Source: Sphingomonas sp. NFR15 (GTDB lineage: Bacteria > Pseudomonadota > Alphaproteobacteria > Sphingomonadales > Sphingomonadaceae). From it: a stretch of 64,000 nucleotides of DNA. Below the pieces are notes generated by a model. The model worked only from the letters and a program-made list of their open reading frames with translations. It made no database searches and had not been told where the DNA came from. The stretch covers positions 186,001-250,000 of the forward strand of contig NZ_FMWX01000007.1 of NCBI RefSeq assembly GCF_900103265.1, written 5' to 3'. The position numbers and the translations under genes are program-made. The stretch's first letter is position 1, and each line of letters starts with the position of its first letter. Positions 53,839 to 62,057 of this stretch are shown here, piece after piece.

Positions 53839-54446
53839 CGCTTCTTGATGGGAACCTCGGTGCCGAACACCCGATCCCAAAAGATCGCGGTGATCGCGAA
53901 ATTGCCTTCCTGCTTGGCGTAATGATGCCGAATATGGTGTTTGCGCAACTGCCGCAGCACCGGCGCGCGCATCGGGAACTGGTGGCAAGCATAATGCACG
54001 CTGTCGTACACGACATAGCCGATGGCGAATCCAAGGAAGATCACCGATCCGGCTGGCCCGAACGCCGCGTACAACAACGCCCAGACCCCGCATGAGATCG
54101 TCACGCTGACGATCGGGGGCATGATGTTGCGCATCTCGTCGTTCGGCATGACGTGGTGATTGCCGTGGGTCAGGAAGATCAGCCATTGGCCGAACTTGGA
54201 GCGCAGCTTGAGGTGGAAGATGAAGCGGTGCATCGCATATTCGAACAGTGACCAGATCAGCAGCCCCGCCGCGACGAGCGCGAGCGAGGGCAGAAAGCTC
54301 ACCGCGCCCCAGCTCGCGCGCACCGTGATCGCAAGAAATACCGCCCATGTCGCGGCAAAGGCGAGCGGCGAGATCAACGTGAAGCGCTCGAGCAGATTGT
54401 TCTGGAACAGCCTTATGCGGTGGGGCCTGGACCCGGACTTCATCAT
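53835..54446 (-). CDS. Fatty-acid hydroxylase (sphingolipid 2-hydroxylase-like)
   Basis: A 203-residue membrane di-iron hydroxylase. Four histidine boxes are visible: HRFIFH (73-78), HGNHH (94-98), HYACH (151-155) and HHIRHH (170-175). Two to four membrane segments surround them. The short form without a cytochrome b5 domain matches bacterial fatty-acid 2-hydroxylases of the FA2H/Scs7 type. ATG 54446 (MMKSGS) fits; the longer frame adds a poor leader. In sphingomonads the ceramide fatty acid is 2-hydroxylated, so this enzyme probably modifies sphingolipid. Its place inside the capsule locus is notable. Confidence 0.87.
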   Translation of the reverse strand: MMKSGSRPHRIRLFQNNLLERFTLISPLAFAATWAVFLAITVRASWGAVSFLPSLALVAAGLLIWSLFEYAMHRFIFHLKLRSKFGQWLIFLTHGNHHVMPNDEMRNIMPPIVSVTISCGVWALLYAAFGPAGSVIFLGFAIGYVVYDSVHYACHQFPMRAPVLRQLRKHHIRHHYAKQEGNFAITAIFWDRVFGTEVPIKKR

Positions 54447-54611
54447 GGATTGCTTCGCTCTTCCCGGATCGACGCGTACACGTTCGGATCGTATGGGCAC
54501 TGCCGCGCGCCCGCTGTCAAGTTGCGACGCAGCAGAAACCCGCCAATGTGCATAAGACTGGGACCGAATGCATAAGAGCAACACTTTCAATGTCGCTAGC
54601 ATGACGGGCCA

Positions 54612-55382
54612 ATGACGCCCCCGAACCATATCCTCATCACCGGCGCGTCGGGTGGCTTGGGTGGCGCGCTAGCGCGACAGTATGCCGCGCCAAGCCGCAG
54701 CCTGCTGCTATGGGGGCGAGACGCGGCGCGGCTGGAGGGGGTCGCCGCCGCCTGCCGCGCGGCGGGCGCGCGCGTCGTGATCCGCATGCTCGACCTTTCG
54801 GACAGCGGCGCCGCCATCAGCGCATTGGACGAGGACGACGCCACGAATGCGATCGACCTCGCGATCTTCGCGGCGGGACTCGGCGATACCCGCGCACCCG
54901 GCGCGCTGGTCGAGGACGCGGCGCAGGTGGCGCGGCTCGCTCTCGTCGATTTCGTCGCGCCGGCGGCGTTGGCGGCGGCGCTGGCGGATCGCATGGCACG
55001 TCGCGGCGGGGGCGGGATCGTCCTGATCGGATCGGCGGCGGCCTTCCATGCCTTGCCCTTCGCGGCGGGCTATGCCGGATCGAAGGCGGGGCTGGCGCGC
55101 TTCGCCGAGGCCCTGCGGATCGGGGTGAAGCCGCACGGGGTCCGGGTCACCCTCGTTTCGCCAGGCTTTATCGATACTGCGGCGGCACGGCGCACGCCCG
55201 GCCCCAAACCGTTCCTGATGCGCCCGGCCGATGCGGCCGCGCGGATCGCACGGGCGGCGGCGCGGGGGCAAGCGCACGCGATCCTGCCATGGCCCTTCGT
55301 GTGGCTGCGCTGGTTCGACCGCCTGCTGCCCCGCGCCTTGCGCGACCGCCTGCTGCTCAGCCTCACACCGCCCGAGGTGTGA
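54612..55382 (+). CDS. Short-chain dehydrogenase/reductase
   Basis: A 256-residue classical SDR. NAD(P) motif GASGGLG (11-17), Ser141 in LIGSAAAF, and the Tyr154/Lys158 pair in YAGSK. A conserved C-terminal hydrophobic stretch with WPFVWLRWFDRLLP suggests membrane contact, like SDRs acting on lipid or 3-keto substrates. It is divergent from the hydroxylase gene (165 bp) and converges with the LtaS-like gene (3 bp). It might be 3-ketosphinganine reductase-like, but the sequence does not prove this. Confidence 0.85.
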   Translation: MTPPNHILITGASGGLGGALARQYAAPSRSLLLWGRDAARLEGVAAACRAAGARVVIRMLDLSDSGAAISALDEDDATNAIDLAIFAAGLGDTRAPGALVEDAAQVARLALVDFVAPAALAAALADRMARRGGGGIVLIGSAAAFHALPFAAGYAGSKAGLARFAEALRIGVKPHGVRVTLVSPGFIDTAAARRTPGPKPFLMRPADAAARIARAAARGQAHAILPWPFVWLRWFDRLLPRALRDRLLLSLTPPEV

Positions 55383-55385
55383 GCC

Positions 55386-56828
55386 TCACAAGACGCTGCG
55401 CAAGACCGCGTGGTGCAGTTCGTCGGGCGTCAGGTCGATCCGGCCCGGCCCCCGCATCGGTACGCCACCGGCGGCGAAGCGCATCATCACATAGGGCGTA
55501 TGTCGCGCGCCTCCGGGCATGCTGACGCCGGGGATGCTCGGCCGATGATCGCCGAAGAACACGAGCAGCGCGGGGCGGCCGTCGGCGGCGAGCCGTTCGA
55601 CGAGGTCGCTCAGCATCGTGTCGCTGCTGCGCGCATGCTGGAGATAGGCGTCGAGCCCACCCGGCGACCCCGGTACGCGACCGGCGTCCCACGGGCCGTG
55701 ATTCTCCATCGTCACCGCGTAGAGCAGGGTCGGCGCCTCCGCCGTCTCGGCGAGGTCGCCGAGTTTCGCGCCGAGAGTACGATCGTCGACATAGCGGCCG
55801 GCGCCCGGCGGTATCGGGGCGAAGCCGTCCTCGCCGATCACCCGGTCGAACCCGATCGCGGGCATCAGCCGGTCGCGCCCGTAGAAGCCCAGATCGTGCG
55901 GGTGGACGAAAATGCCGCGATACCCCGCCGCGCCCAACCGCGCCGGCAGCGCGAGCGTCGTCTCGCCGTGCGCGGTCAGGAACGGATCGTAGCGGCGGAA
56001 GCCGAGCTCGGCCTCGCTGCGGCCGAACAGCACGCCATATTCGGTTCGCATCGTGTAGGCGCCGAATCCGCTCACCGCGAGATCGCCATGTTGCCATGCG
56101 CCGACGCGCGCGCGCGTCAGGCCCGGCAGGGCGAGGCTCGCGTCGCCGCCGATCTCGACCGGGTCGACAAAGGATTCGCACTGCACGATCACGATCAGTT
56201 CGGGCGCGGCGGGGGCGGTCGCGGCACGGGGCGGGCAGGGCGGCGGGTCGGCGGTGTCACGCCAGCGCCGCCAATAGCTCACCAACGTCGCGATCAGGCC
56301 GAAGCGCAGCAGGTCGCGTTCCAGGTCGGGTACGCGCATCGCGTCGCCGAGCGCACCCTCGCGCAGCATCAGCCACAATCCGCCGCTGGCCGCCAGCAAC
56401 ATCACCGCGCCCGTCACATGCGGCGACGCCTCCAGCGAGATTAGCGAGATCAGCGCGACCAGCGCCGCCGCCGCACCAAACGCCATCAACACGCGCTGTC
56501 GGACCGAAATCGCCGTGAAATAGAAGCGCGGGTGGCGCACCACCGCCGCGAGCAGCGCCAGATCGGTGAAGACCAGGGGCTCGCCGAGCATCTTGTATTT
56601 GGCGTTCGATGCCACCGTGAACAGCGCCATCAGCGCGCAGCCAAGCACCGCCGCCACCGCCGCGTTCCCCGCCAAGGTGAGGAACAGCCCGAATGTCGCC
56701 GTCACCACCAGAAGGTGCAGCGCCACGCCGAGACCGTGGCGCCCGCGAATCGGGCGCGGACGCACTATCGAGTCGAGCAGCAACGACCCGACCAGCGTCG
56801 CCAGCAAATACATCACAGCCTTTGCCAC
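55386..56828 (-). CDS. LtaS-like membrane phosphotransferase/sulfatase-fold protein
   Basis: A 480-residue protein with about five membrane segments (residues 1-180) and a C-terminal extracytoplasmic alkaline-phosphatase-fold domain. Domain motifs: VIVQCESFVDP, the nucleophile Thr in YTMRTEYGVLFG, YAVTMENHGPWD and VFFGDHRPSIP with metal ligands. This is the lipoteichoic-acid-synthase family, which in Gram-negatives transfers phosphoglycerol or similar groups to glycans. It lies between capsule genes, divergent from kpsS. Likely decorates the surface polysaccharide or glycolipid; the group transferred is unknown. Confidence 0.85.
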   Translation of the reverse strand: MAKAVMYLLATLVGSLLLDSIVRPRPIRGRHGLGVALHLLVVTATFGLFLTLAGNAAVAAVLGCALMALFTVASNAKYKMLGEPLVFTDLALLAAVVRHPRFYFTAISVRQRVLMAFGAAAALVALISLISLEASPHVTGAVMLLAASGGLWLMLREGALGDAMRVPDLERDLLRFGLIATLVSYWRRWRDTADPPPCPPRAATAPAAPELIVIVQCESFVDPVEIGGDASLALPGLTRARVGAWQHGDLAVSGFGAYTMRTEYGVLFGRSEAELGFRRYDPFLTAHGETTLALPARLGAAGYRGIFVHPHDLGFYGRDRLMPAIGFDRVIGEDGFAPIPPGAGRYVDDRTLGAKLGDLAETAEAPTLLYAVTMENHGPWDAGRVPGSPGGLDAYLQHARSSDTMLSDLVERLAADGRPALLVFFGDHRPSIPGVSMPGGARHTPYVMMRFAAGGVPMRGPGRIDLTPDELHHAVLRSVL

Positions 56829-57017
56829 AATTGGTCGCGTTGCCAGCCTCGATTATGCCACGCCGCGCGCCCAAAAGAGAGAACGACGCGGCGGCTATAG
56901 CGGCGGTCCTTGTGGCTGTCACCGCGCCGTGACTTGAAAGACCAAGCGCGATCTATATGGCCGCGCGCACCGGCGACAATTCCAGGGAAGTGCCGGGCAC
57001 GAAGAAGGAATGTTTGA

Positions 57018-58361
57018 TTGCCCGAACTGCCCGTCCAAGCACCGGCGCTGATTCCGCAGGTCGCCGCGCCCGGCGTCCCGCAGCCGCTCGCGCAACGCAA
57101 TATCCTGCTGTTGCAGGGGCTGATGGGGCCATTGTTCCGGCGGCTCGGGCAGGCGCTCAGCCGCGCGGGCTACGGCGTCCACAAGGTCAATTTCAATGGT
57201 GGAGACCGGCTGTTCTGGCGCCTGCCGAACGGGATTGAGTATCGCGGCAGCGCGGAGGGCTGGCCGGAGGCGCTCCGGCGGATCATCGCCGAGCGCCAGA
57301 TCACCGACGTCGTGCTGTTCGGCGATTGTCGCCCGCTGCATATGGCAGCGATCGCGCTGTGCCGCGATCTGCACGTTCCGGTCCACGTCTTCGAGGAAGG
57401 CTATATCCGGCCCGACTGGGTCACGCTCGAACTCGGCGGCGTGAACGGTCATTCATCGCTGCCGCGCGATCCGGCCTGGTACCGTGCCGAGGCCGCCGCG
57501 CTGCCGCCGGTGGCCCAGCATCACCCGGTGCCGTCCTCGTTCCAGCGGCGCGCGCTGGAGGGCCTCGCCTATAACGCCGCCGATGTGTTGACGCGCTGGT
57601 ACTATCCCTTTTGGGAGAATCACCGCCCCTGGCACCCCTTGGTCGAGGGAATGGGCTGGGCTCGCCGGCTGCTGCGCCGCAAAGCGGCGGCGGCGCGGGC
57701 GCAGGAGGTGCTGGCGAAACTCGCTGCGGGCAAGCCGCGCTACATGCTGTTTCCGCTTCAACTCGATTCGGACGCGCAGATTCGGTTGCATTCTTCCTTC
57801 GCCGGCATCGCCGATGCGCTGCGCATGGTGATCGCCTCGTTCGCCGCTCACGCGCCTTCCGACATGCGGCTGGTGGTGAAGGAGCATCCGCTCGACAACG
57901 GCGTACGCGATTGGCGTATGGAGACCGCCGCTCTCGCCAAGTTGTATGGCGTCGGCGACCGGGTCGATTATCTTGAAGCCGGCGATATCGTGCCGATCGC
58001 GCGCGATTCGGAAGGCGTGGTGACGATCAACAGCACCAGCGGCACCCTCGCGCTGGCGCTCGACGTGCCGGTGATCGCGCTCGGGCAGGCGGTGTACGAT
58101 ATCGAGGACGTGACCTTCCAGGGCCGGCTCGACGATTTCTGGCGCGACCCCGGCAAGCCCGATGCCGAGACGTTCGCCGCGTTCTGCCGGGTGCTGATCG
58201 ACCGCTGCCTGGTGGCCGGGGGGTTCTTCTCGGACGAGGCGTTGGACAAGGTAACGCAGGGGGTGCTCGCCCGTTTTGAAGCCGGGAGTCCGCTGAAGGT
58301 GGCGGCGCCGCAAAGCCGACTGACCTACGGACAAACCAAAATCCCTGCGGCGGAAAGCTAG
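57018..58361 (+). CDS. kpsS: KpsS-like capsule Kdo transferase
   Basis: A 447-residue protein of the KpsS/LipB family. NILLLQGLMGPLFRRLGQAL, VHKVNFNGGDRLFW, VVLFGDCRPLHMAAI, VHVFEEGYIRPDWVTLELGG, the HHPVPSSFQRR block and MLFPLQLDSDAQIRLHS are typical, as is VVKEHPLDNG. KpsS adds the first beta-Kdo to the phosphatidylglycerol acceptor in E. coli. The start is a TTG at 57018 with AAGGA 8 bases upstream; no ATG is available. With kpsC, kdsA, kdsB and kdsD this makes a capsule lipid-linker set. Export genes kpsM, kpsT, kpsE and kpsD are not in this window. Confidence 0.9.
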   Translation: MPELPVQAPALIPQVAAPGVPQPLAQRNILLLQGLMGPLFRRLGQALSRAGYGVHKVNFNGGDRLFWRLPNGIEYRGSAEGWPEALRRIIAERQITDVVLFGDCRPLHMAAIALCRDLHVPVHVFEEGYIRPDWVTLELGGVNGHSSLPRDPAWYRAEAAALPPVAQHHPVPSSFQRRALEGLAYNAADVLTRWYYPFWENHRPWHPLVEGMGWARRLLRRKAAAARAQEVLAKLAAGKPRYMLFPLQLDSDAQIRLHSSFAGIADALRMVIASFAAHAPSDMRLVVKEHPLDNGVRDWRMETAALAKLYGVGDRVDYLEAGDIVPIARDSEGVVTINSTSGTLALALDVPVIALGQAVYDIEDVTFQGRLDDFWRDPGKPDAETFAAFCRVLIDRCLVAGGFFSDEALDKVTQGVLARFEAGSPLKVAAPQSRLTYGQTKIPAAES

Positions 58362-58538
58362 AGCGGGTTGCGATCAGACGGCAGCATGGTTCGCACGACC
58401 GAGGGCGTTCGAGCATCTTTGCGGCGGGAAGGCGTTGACGAAGGAGCCGCCACGGTCGCACAGGGTTTCTCCCGTTCCCGCCCCATCAAATGCCGAGACC
58501 GGGCGCCTAAAGCCCGTGCGGCCCACCGGCGGTTCCGG

Positions 58539-59552
58539 TCACGCGCCGTTGCCGCCACGCAACCTCAGGCGCAGCACCCGGTCGCTGGCGGTCATGAACA
58601 GCGTCGCGCCATCCTCGCCGAACGCGCAATTGGCGATCGCCTTGCCCGACACGATCAGCCCCAGCGGCTCGGCTTGCGGGCTCAGCACCATCATGCCGCC
58701 GGGCACCGAGCAGAACAAAATGCCGTTTCGGGCTACCTTCATCCCATCGGGTAGGCCGGGGGCGTCGCCCGTCCGTAACGGTGCGGCGTCGAGCCAGACA
58801 CGCGCTGCGGTGGGCGTGCCGCGTGCGTCGAGATCATAGACCATGATCCTGGGCGCGGTCTCGTCCGAGACGGACACATAGAGCCGGCGTTGGTCGGGCG
58901 ACAGCGCGACGCCGTTGGGACGGGTGAGCGTGCCATCGATCAGCGCGACCTTGCCGCCCGGCGACCACATATAGACGCCGTTCTGCTTGGCTTCCTTGAG
59001 CGGCGAAGTATCGCCATCGGCAAAGCCATAGGGCGGATCGGTAAAATAGATCGCGCCGCTTCTGGCGACATGCAGATCGTTCGGGCTGTTGAAGCGCGCG
59101 CCTTCGAAACGATCGACAAGGACGCGACGCCGCCGCGTCTTGAGGTCGAAGCGATCGATGCTGCGGCCGCCGCTGTTGGCGATCAGCAGCGCGCCGTCAT
59201 GCGCGAGCGCGAGCCCGTTTGATCCCGGCTCGCGCACCAGTTTGGGATCGGTGCCCGCCGCACCCGAAGGCGACAGGAACGGCGTCACGCCGCCGTTGCG
59301 CGTCCAGAGACGCATCAGGTTGGCGGGCGGGTCGGAGAACAGCAATCCCGTGCCCGGCACCCACAGCGGCCCCTCCGCCCAGCGGATGCCGGTGGCGATC
59401 GTCTCGATCGTGCTGTCGGGCGCGATGATCCGGTCGAGGGCGGGGGACAGCCGTCGCACGTGCGGGGTGGGAGCGGCGGCGAAGCCCGGCGTCGCGACCA
59501 GCGCCGCGCCGGCGGCGATGAAGCCGCGGCGGCCGATCGGATAGCCGCTCAT
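58539..59552 (-). CDS. Tat-exported SMP-30/gluconolactonase-like lactonase
   Basis: A 337-residue six-bladed propeller lactonase with a twin-arginine signal (GRRGFIAAGAALVATPGFA, residues 8-26). Family blocks: EGPLWVPGTGLLFSDPPAN (Glu metal ligand), NSPNDLHVARSGAIYFTDPP (Asn/Asp ligands), RPNGVALSPDQRRLYVS and GLPDGMKVARNG (Asp ligand). It opens sugar lactones. Its ATG overlaps the cupin stop by 4 bases. The 177 bp between it and kpsS hold no gene. Likely the last step of the three-gene exported operon. Confidence 0.9.
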   Translation of the reverse strand: MSGYPIGRRGFIAAGAALVATPGFAAAPTPHVRRLSPALDRIIAPDSTIETIATGIRWAEGPLWVPGTGLLFSDPPANLMRLWTRNGGVTPFLSPSGAAGTDPKLVREPGSNGLALAHDGALLIANSGGRSIDRFDLKTRRRRVLVDRFEGARFNSPNDLHVARSGAIYFTDPPYGFADGDTSPLKEAKQNGVYMWSPGGKVALIDGTLTRPNGVALSPDQRRLYVSVSDETAPRIMVYDLDARGTPTAARVWLDAAPLRTGDAPGLPDGMKVARNGILFCSVPGGMMVLSPQAEPLGLIVSGKAIANCAFGEDGATLFMTASDRVLRLRLRGGNGA

Positions 59553-60037
59553 TTCGCCGCCCGCGGCAGCTTCATGCCGAGCAGCACCAGCTTGCCGCCG
59601 GTAATGCCGAACCAGTGCGGCGTGCCGGCGGGGATCAGGATGACGTCGCCCGGCTTGAGATCGCGGGTGGTGCCGCCCTCAATCCGGCTGCCTTCGATCA
59701 TCCCGGACTTGGTGGTGACGGGATCAACCATCCGGCCGCCGGAGACGAGCGTTCCCGCGCCTTCGATGACGGTGGTATATTCCGCATCGGTCGGGTGGGT
59801 CGCGGGCTTGCCCGGCGCCGTCCAATATTCGAGCGCGGCGATCGTCTGCCCGTCACGCAGCAGCGGGCGCCAGGCGAAATGCTGGTCCGGCTTCATCTCG
59901 CGCGCCATCGTCGCGACTTGCGCCCGAATGTCGGCGGCGCTGGCGAGGCCGGTCGGATCGGCAGGCGCCGTCTGGGCGAGCGCTGGCGCGGCGGTCGCTA
60001 CCAGCGCGAGCGCCGCGATGTAGCGGAGCGCCCTCAT
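59549..60037 (-). CDS. Exported cupin-domain protein
   Basis: A 162-residue protein with a Sec signal (residues 1-19, ALAQT) and a single cupin barrel: THPTDAEYTTVIEGAGTLV (first motif, His present) and LKPGDVILIPAGTPHWF (second motif, ending in His). Overlaps by ATGA at both ends with the oxidoreductase and lactonase genes, so the three are one translational unit. Its enzymatic role is unknown; a sugar isomerase or a binding protein are possible. Confidence 0.85.
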   Translation of the reverse strand: MRALRYIAALALVATAAPALAQTAPADPTGLASAADIRAQVATMAREMKPDQHFAWRPLLRDGQTIAALEYWTAPGKPATHPTDAEYTTVIEGAGTLVSGGRMVDPVTTKSGMIEGSRIEGGTTRDLKPGDVILIPAGTPHWFGITGGKLVLLGMKLPRAAK

Positions 60038-61170
60038 GCGCGGCCGTCCAGACGGATCGTGCGGCCTTCGCGCGCCGAGCGGTAGATCGCCTCGACGATC
60101 CGCAGATCGCGCAGCCCCTCCTCGCCCGAGACGATCGGTTCGCGGTCGGTGAGGATGCACTCGGCGAGATGATCGAGTTGGCCCGCGAACTGGGTCCCGC
60201 GCGGCCCCGGCGGCGGGGTCAGTTCGCGTTCGCGCCCGTGGCGCCCGGTCCACATATGGTTGCCGTCGTAGCGGGTCGCGGGTTCGAGCTCGATCCGACC
60301 GGTGTCGCCCATCAGCAGGATGTGGTTTTGGTTGGCGCTGTACATTGATTGGCATCCGGCGATCGCGCCCGAGGGGAATTCGAGCGTCCATTCGATCATG
60401 TCCTCGACCTCGTGGAAGCGCGGATCGTTGCGGTCGGTCGATTCGCGAGCGGTCACCGCGATCGGCTCTTCACCGGTCATGTAGCGCGCGGCCTGGAGCG
60501 AATAGACGCCCATGTCCATCAGCGAGCCGCCGCCGGCCAGCGCGCGCTTGAGCCGCCACTTCGACGGATCGCGCTGGACGAAACCATGTTCGGAGCGGAC
60601 ATAGCGGATCTTGCCCGCTGCGCCGGCACGCGCCAGCCGCATCGCTTCGAGGTTGAACGCCTCGAAATGGCAGCGATAGCCGATCATCAGCTTGCGCTTG
60701 GCGCCCTTGCACGCCGCGATCATCGATTCGCATTCGGCAACCGAGATCGCCATCGGCTTCTCGCACATCACATGCTTGCCGGCCTTGGCGGCGCGGATCG
60801 TATATTCGGCATGCATCGAGTTGGGCAGGCAGACGTAGACGATATCGACGTCGGGATTGTCGCGGATGCTGTCGAAAGTGGCGTAGGAATAGACCGCGCT
60901 GTCGCTGAGCCCGTGCTCGGCCGCGACCTTGCGCCCCTTGGCGGCATCGCCGGTGACGACCGCGGCGAGCCGGCTGTGCGTGCAATTCACGAACTGCGGG
61001 ATGATGACGCCGAGCCCATAGGTGCCGAGCCCGACGATGGCATAGCCGAGCTTGCGCCCGCCCGGCAGCGGCACCGGCGCGCCCTGCGCAAGCGCGTGCG
61101 GCGCGAGCGCGACGGGAACGATCGAGCCGATCGCGGCGGAAAGCAGGAAGTCGCGGCGTCCAAGATCCAT
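60034..61170 (-). CDS. Tat-exported Gfo/Idh/MocA oxidoreductase
   Basis: A 378-residue enzyme like glucose-fructose oxidoreductase. Tat signal GRRDFLLSAAIGS (4-16). Nucleotide-binding VGLGTYGLG, catalytic CEKPM region (MCEKPMAISVAECESM) and GGSLMDMGVYSLQAARYMTG. The ATG at 61170 follows GAGAGGA and begins the Tat signal. In Zymomonas, GFOR is exported with bound NADP and oxidises sugars without dissociable cofactor; this may work likewise. It is first in the operon with cupin and lactonase. Sugar substrate unknown. Confidence 0.9.
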   Translation of the reverse strand: MDLGRRDFLLSAAIGSIVPVALAPHALAQGAPVPLPGGRKLGYAIVGLGTYGLGVIIPQFVNCTHSRLAAVVTGDAAKGRKVAAEHGLSDSAVYSYATFDSIRDNPDVDIVYVCLPNSMHAEYTIRAAKAGKHVMCEKPMAISVAECESMIAACKGAKRKLMIGYRCHFEAFNLEAMRLARAGAAGKIRYVRSEHGFVQRDPSKWRLKRALAGGGSLMDMGVYSLQAARYMTGEEPIAVTARESTDRNDPRFHEVEDMIEWTLEFPSGAIAGCQSMYSANQNHILLMGDTGRIELEPATRYDGNHMWTGRHGRERELTPPPGPRGTQFAGQLDHLAECILTDREPIVSGEEGLRDLRIVEAIYRSAREGRTIRLDGRA

Positions 61171-61347
61171 CGGGCGTATCCTCTCACTGGCGCGCCGGGC
61201 GTCCGCCGGCCCTCTCGTTGCGCAAGCTCTCGGGCCTGCTGCGAACACGCCGCCGATCGCGGGGCGAACCCCCGGCCGGACGCGTGTGCGGCGTTGGTAG
61301 CGCGAACATGCGGGGGAGTACAAGCGCCGGTTGGGGCGCCGGGACGC

Positions 61348-62025
61348 TCAGCGCGCCGTGCCGGCCCGCAGCATGGCCATACCTTCTGAGTGCGCGGTCG
61401 TGAGACCGCGATAGTCGCGAATGCTGGGATAATCGGTGGCGAGCGGATGCGTGTGCGTGGCGGTGATGACGACGACGTCCGCGCCGGCGGCGCGGCCGGA
61501 GGCGATGCCCGCCGGTGCATCCTCGAACACGAGGCATTGCGTCACATCGACATCGAGGCGCCGTGCCGCCTCGATATAGCAATCGGGCGCGGGCTTGCCG
61601 TTGGCGATGTCCTCGGCGGTGATGAACAGGGGCGGCGGCACCAGTCCCGCCGCCGCCAGCCGCGCTTCCGCCAGCGTACGGGTGGCCGAGGTGACGATCG
61701 CCCAACCGTCATGCGGCAGGCCGGCGACGAACTCGGCGGCACCCTGGATCGCGCGGACGCCTTCGAGATCGGCAAGTTCCTCGCGGGCGATCCAGTCCGC
61801 CTCCTGCCGAGGGTCGATACCGGGAATACCGAGCCGGCGGATCGTCTCAAGCGTCTGGACGCCGTGGATGGTCGGCAGGATCTCGATCGGATCGAAGCCG
61901 TGGAGCGTCAGCCAGCGCGACCACACGCGCTCGGCGGATTCGATCGAGGTCAGCAAGGTGCCGTCCATGTCGAACAGAAGCGCCTTGAAGCGGCGATCGG
62001 AATAGGGAATGGGGGGCTTGGTCAT
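61348..62025 (-). CDS. HAD-family sugar phosphatase
   Basis: A 225-residue haloacid dehalogenase-type hydrolase. Motif I LLFDMDGTLL with Asp19/Asp21, Thr in VTSATR (motif II), Lys in NGKPAPDCYIEAA (motif III), and VFEDAPAGIASGRAAG (motif IV). The pattern matches the 2-deoxyglucose-6-phosphate/sugar phosphatase subgroup. ATG 62025. The 177-bp gap to the oxidoreductase gene on the left shows no gene. It is 32 bp downstream of the diguanylate cyclase gene on the same strand, so they may share a transcript. Confidence 0.88.
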   Translation of the reverse strand: MTKPPIPYSDRRFKALLFDMDGTLLTSIESAERVWSRWLTLHGFDPIEILPTIHGVQTLETIRRLGIPGIDPRQEADWIAREELADLEGVRAIQGAAEFVAGLPHDGWAIVTSATRTLAEARLAAAGLVPPPLFITAEDIANGKPAPDCYIEAARRLDVDVTQCLVFEDAPAGIASGRAAGADVVVITATHTHPLATDYPSIRDYRGLTTAHSEGMAMLRAGTAR

Positions 62026-62057
62026 CGCGCCCGCGTTCCCCGGAAATGGCGCGGAGA

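Noticed and set aside
56918..56933. Inverted repeat GTCAC-N6-GTGAC in the gap before kpsS
   Set aside because: Arms are only 5 bp and such repeats are expected by chance in GC-rich DNA; no matching regulator is nearby.
58362..58538. Possible dispersed repeat just after kpsS (AGCGGGTTGCGATCAGACGG)
   Set aside because: It resembles short repeats in related genomes, but no second copy or clear hairpin was found in this window.
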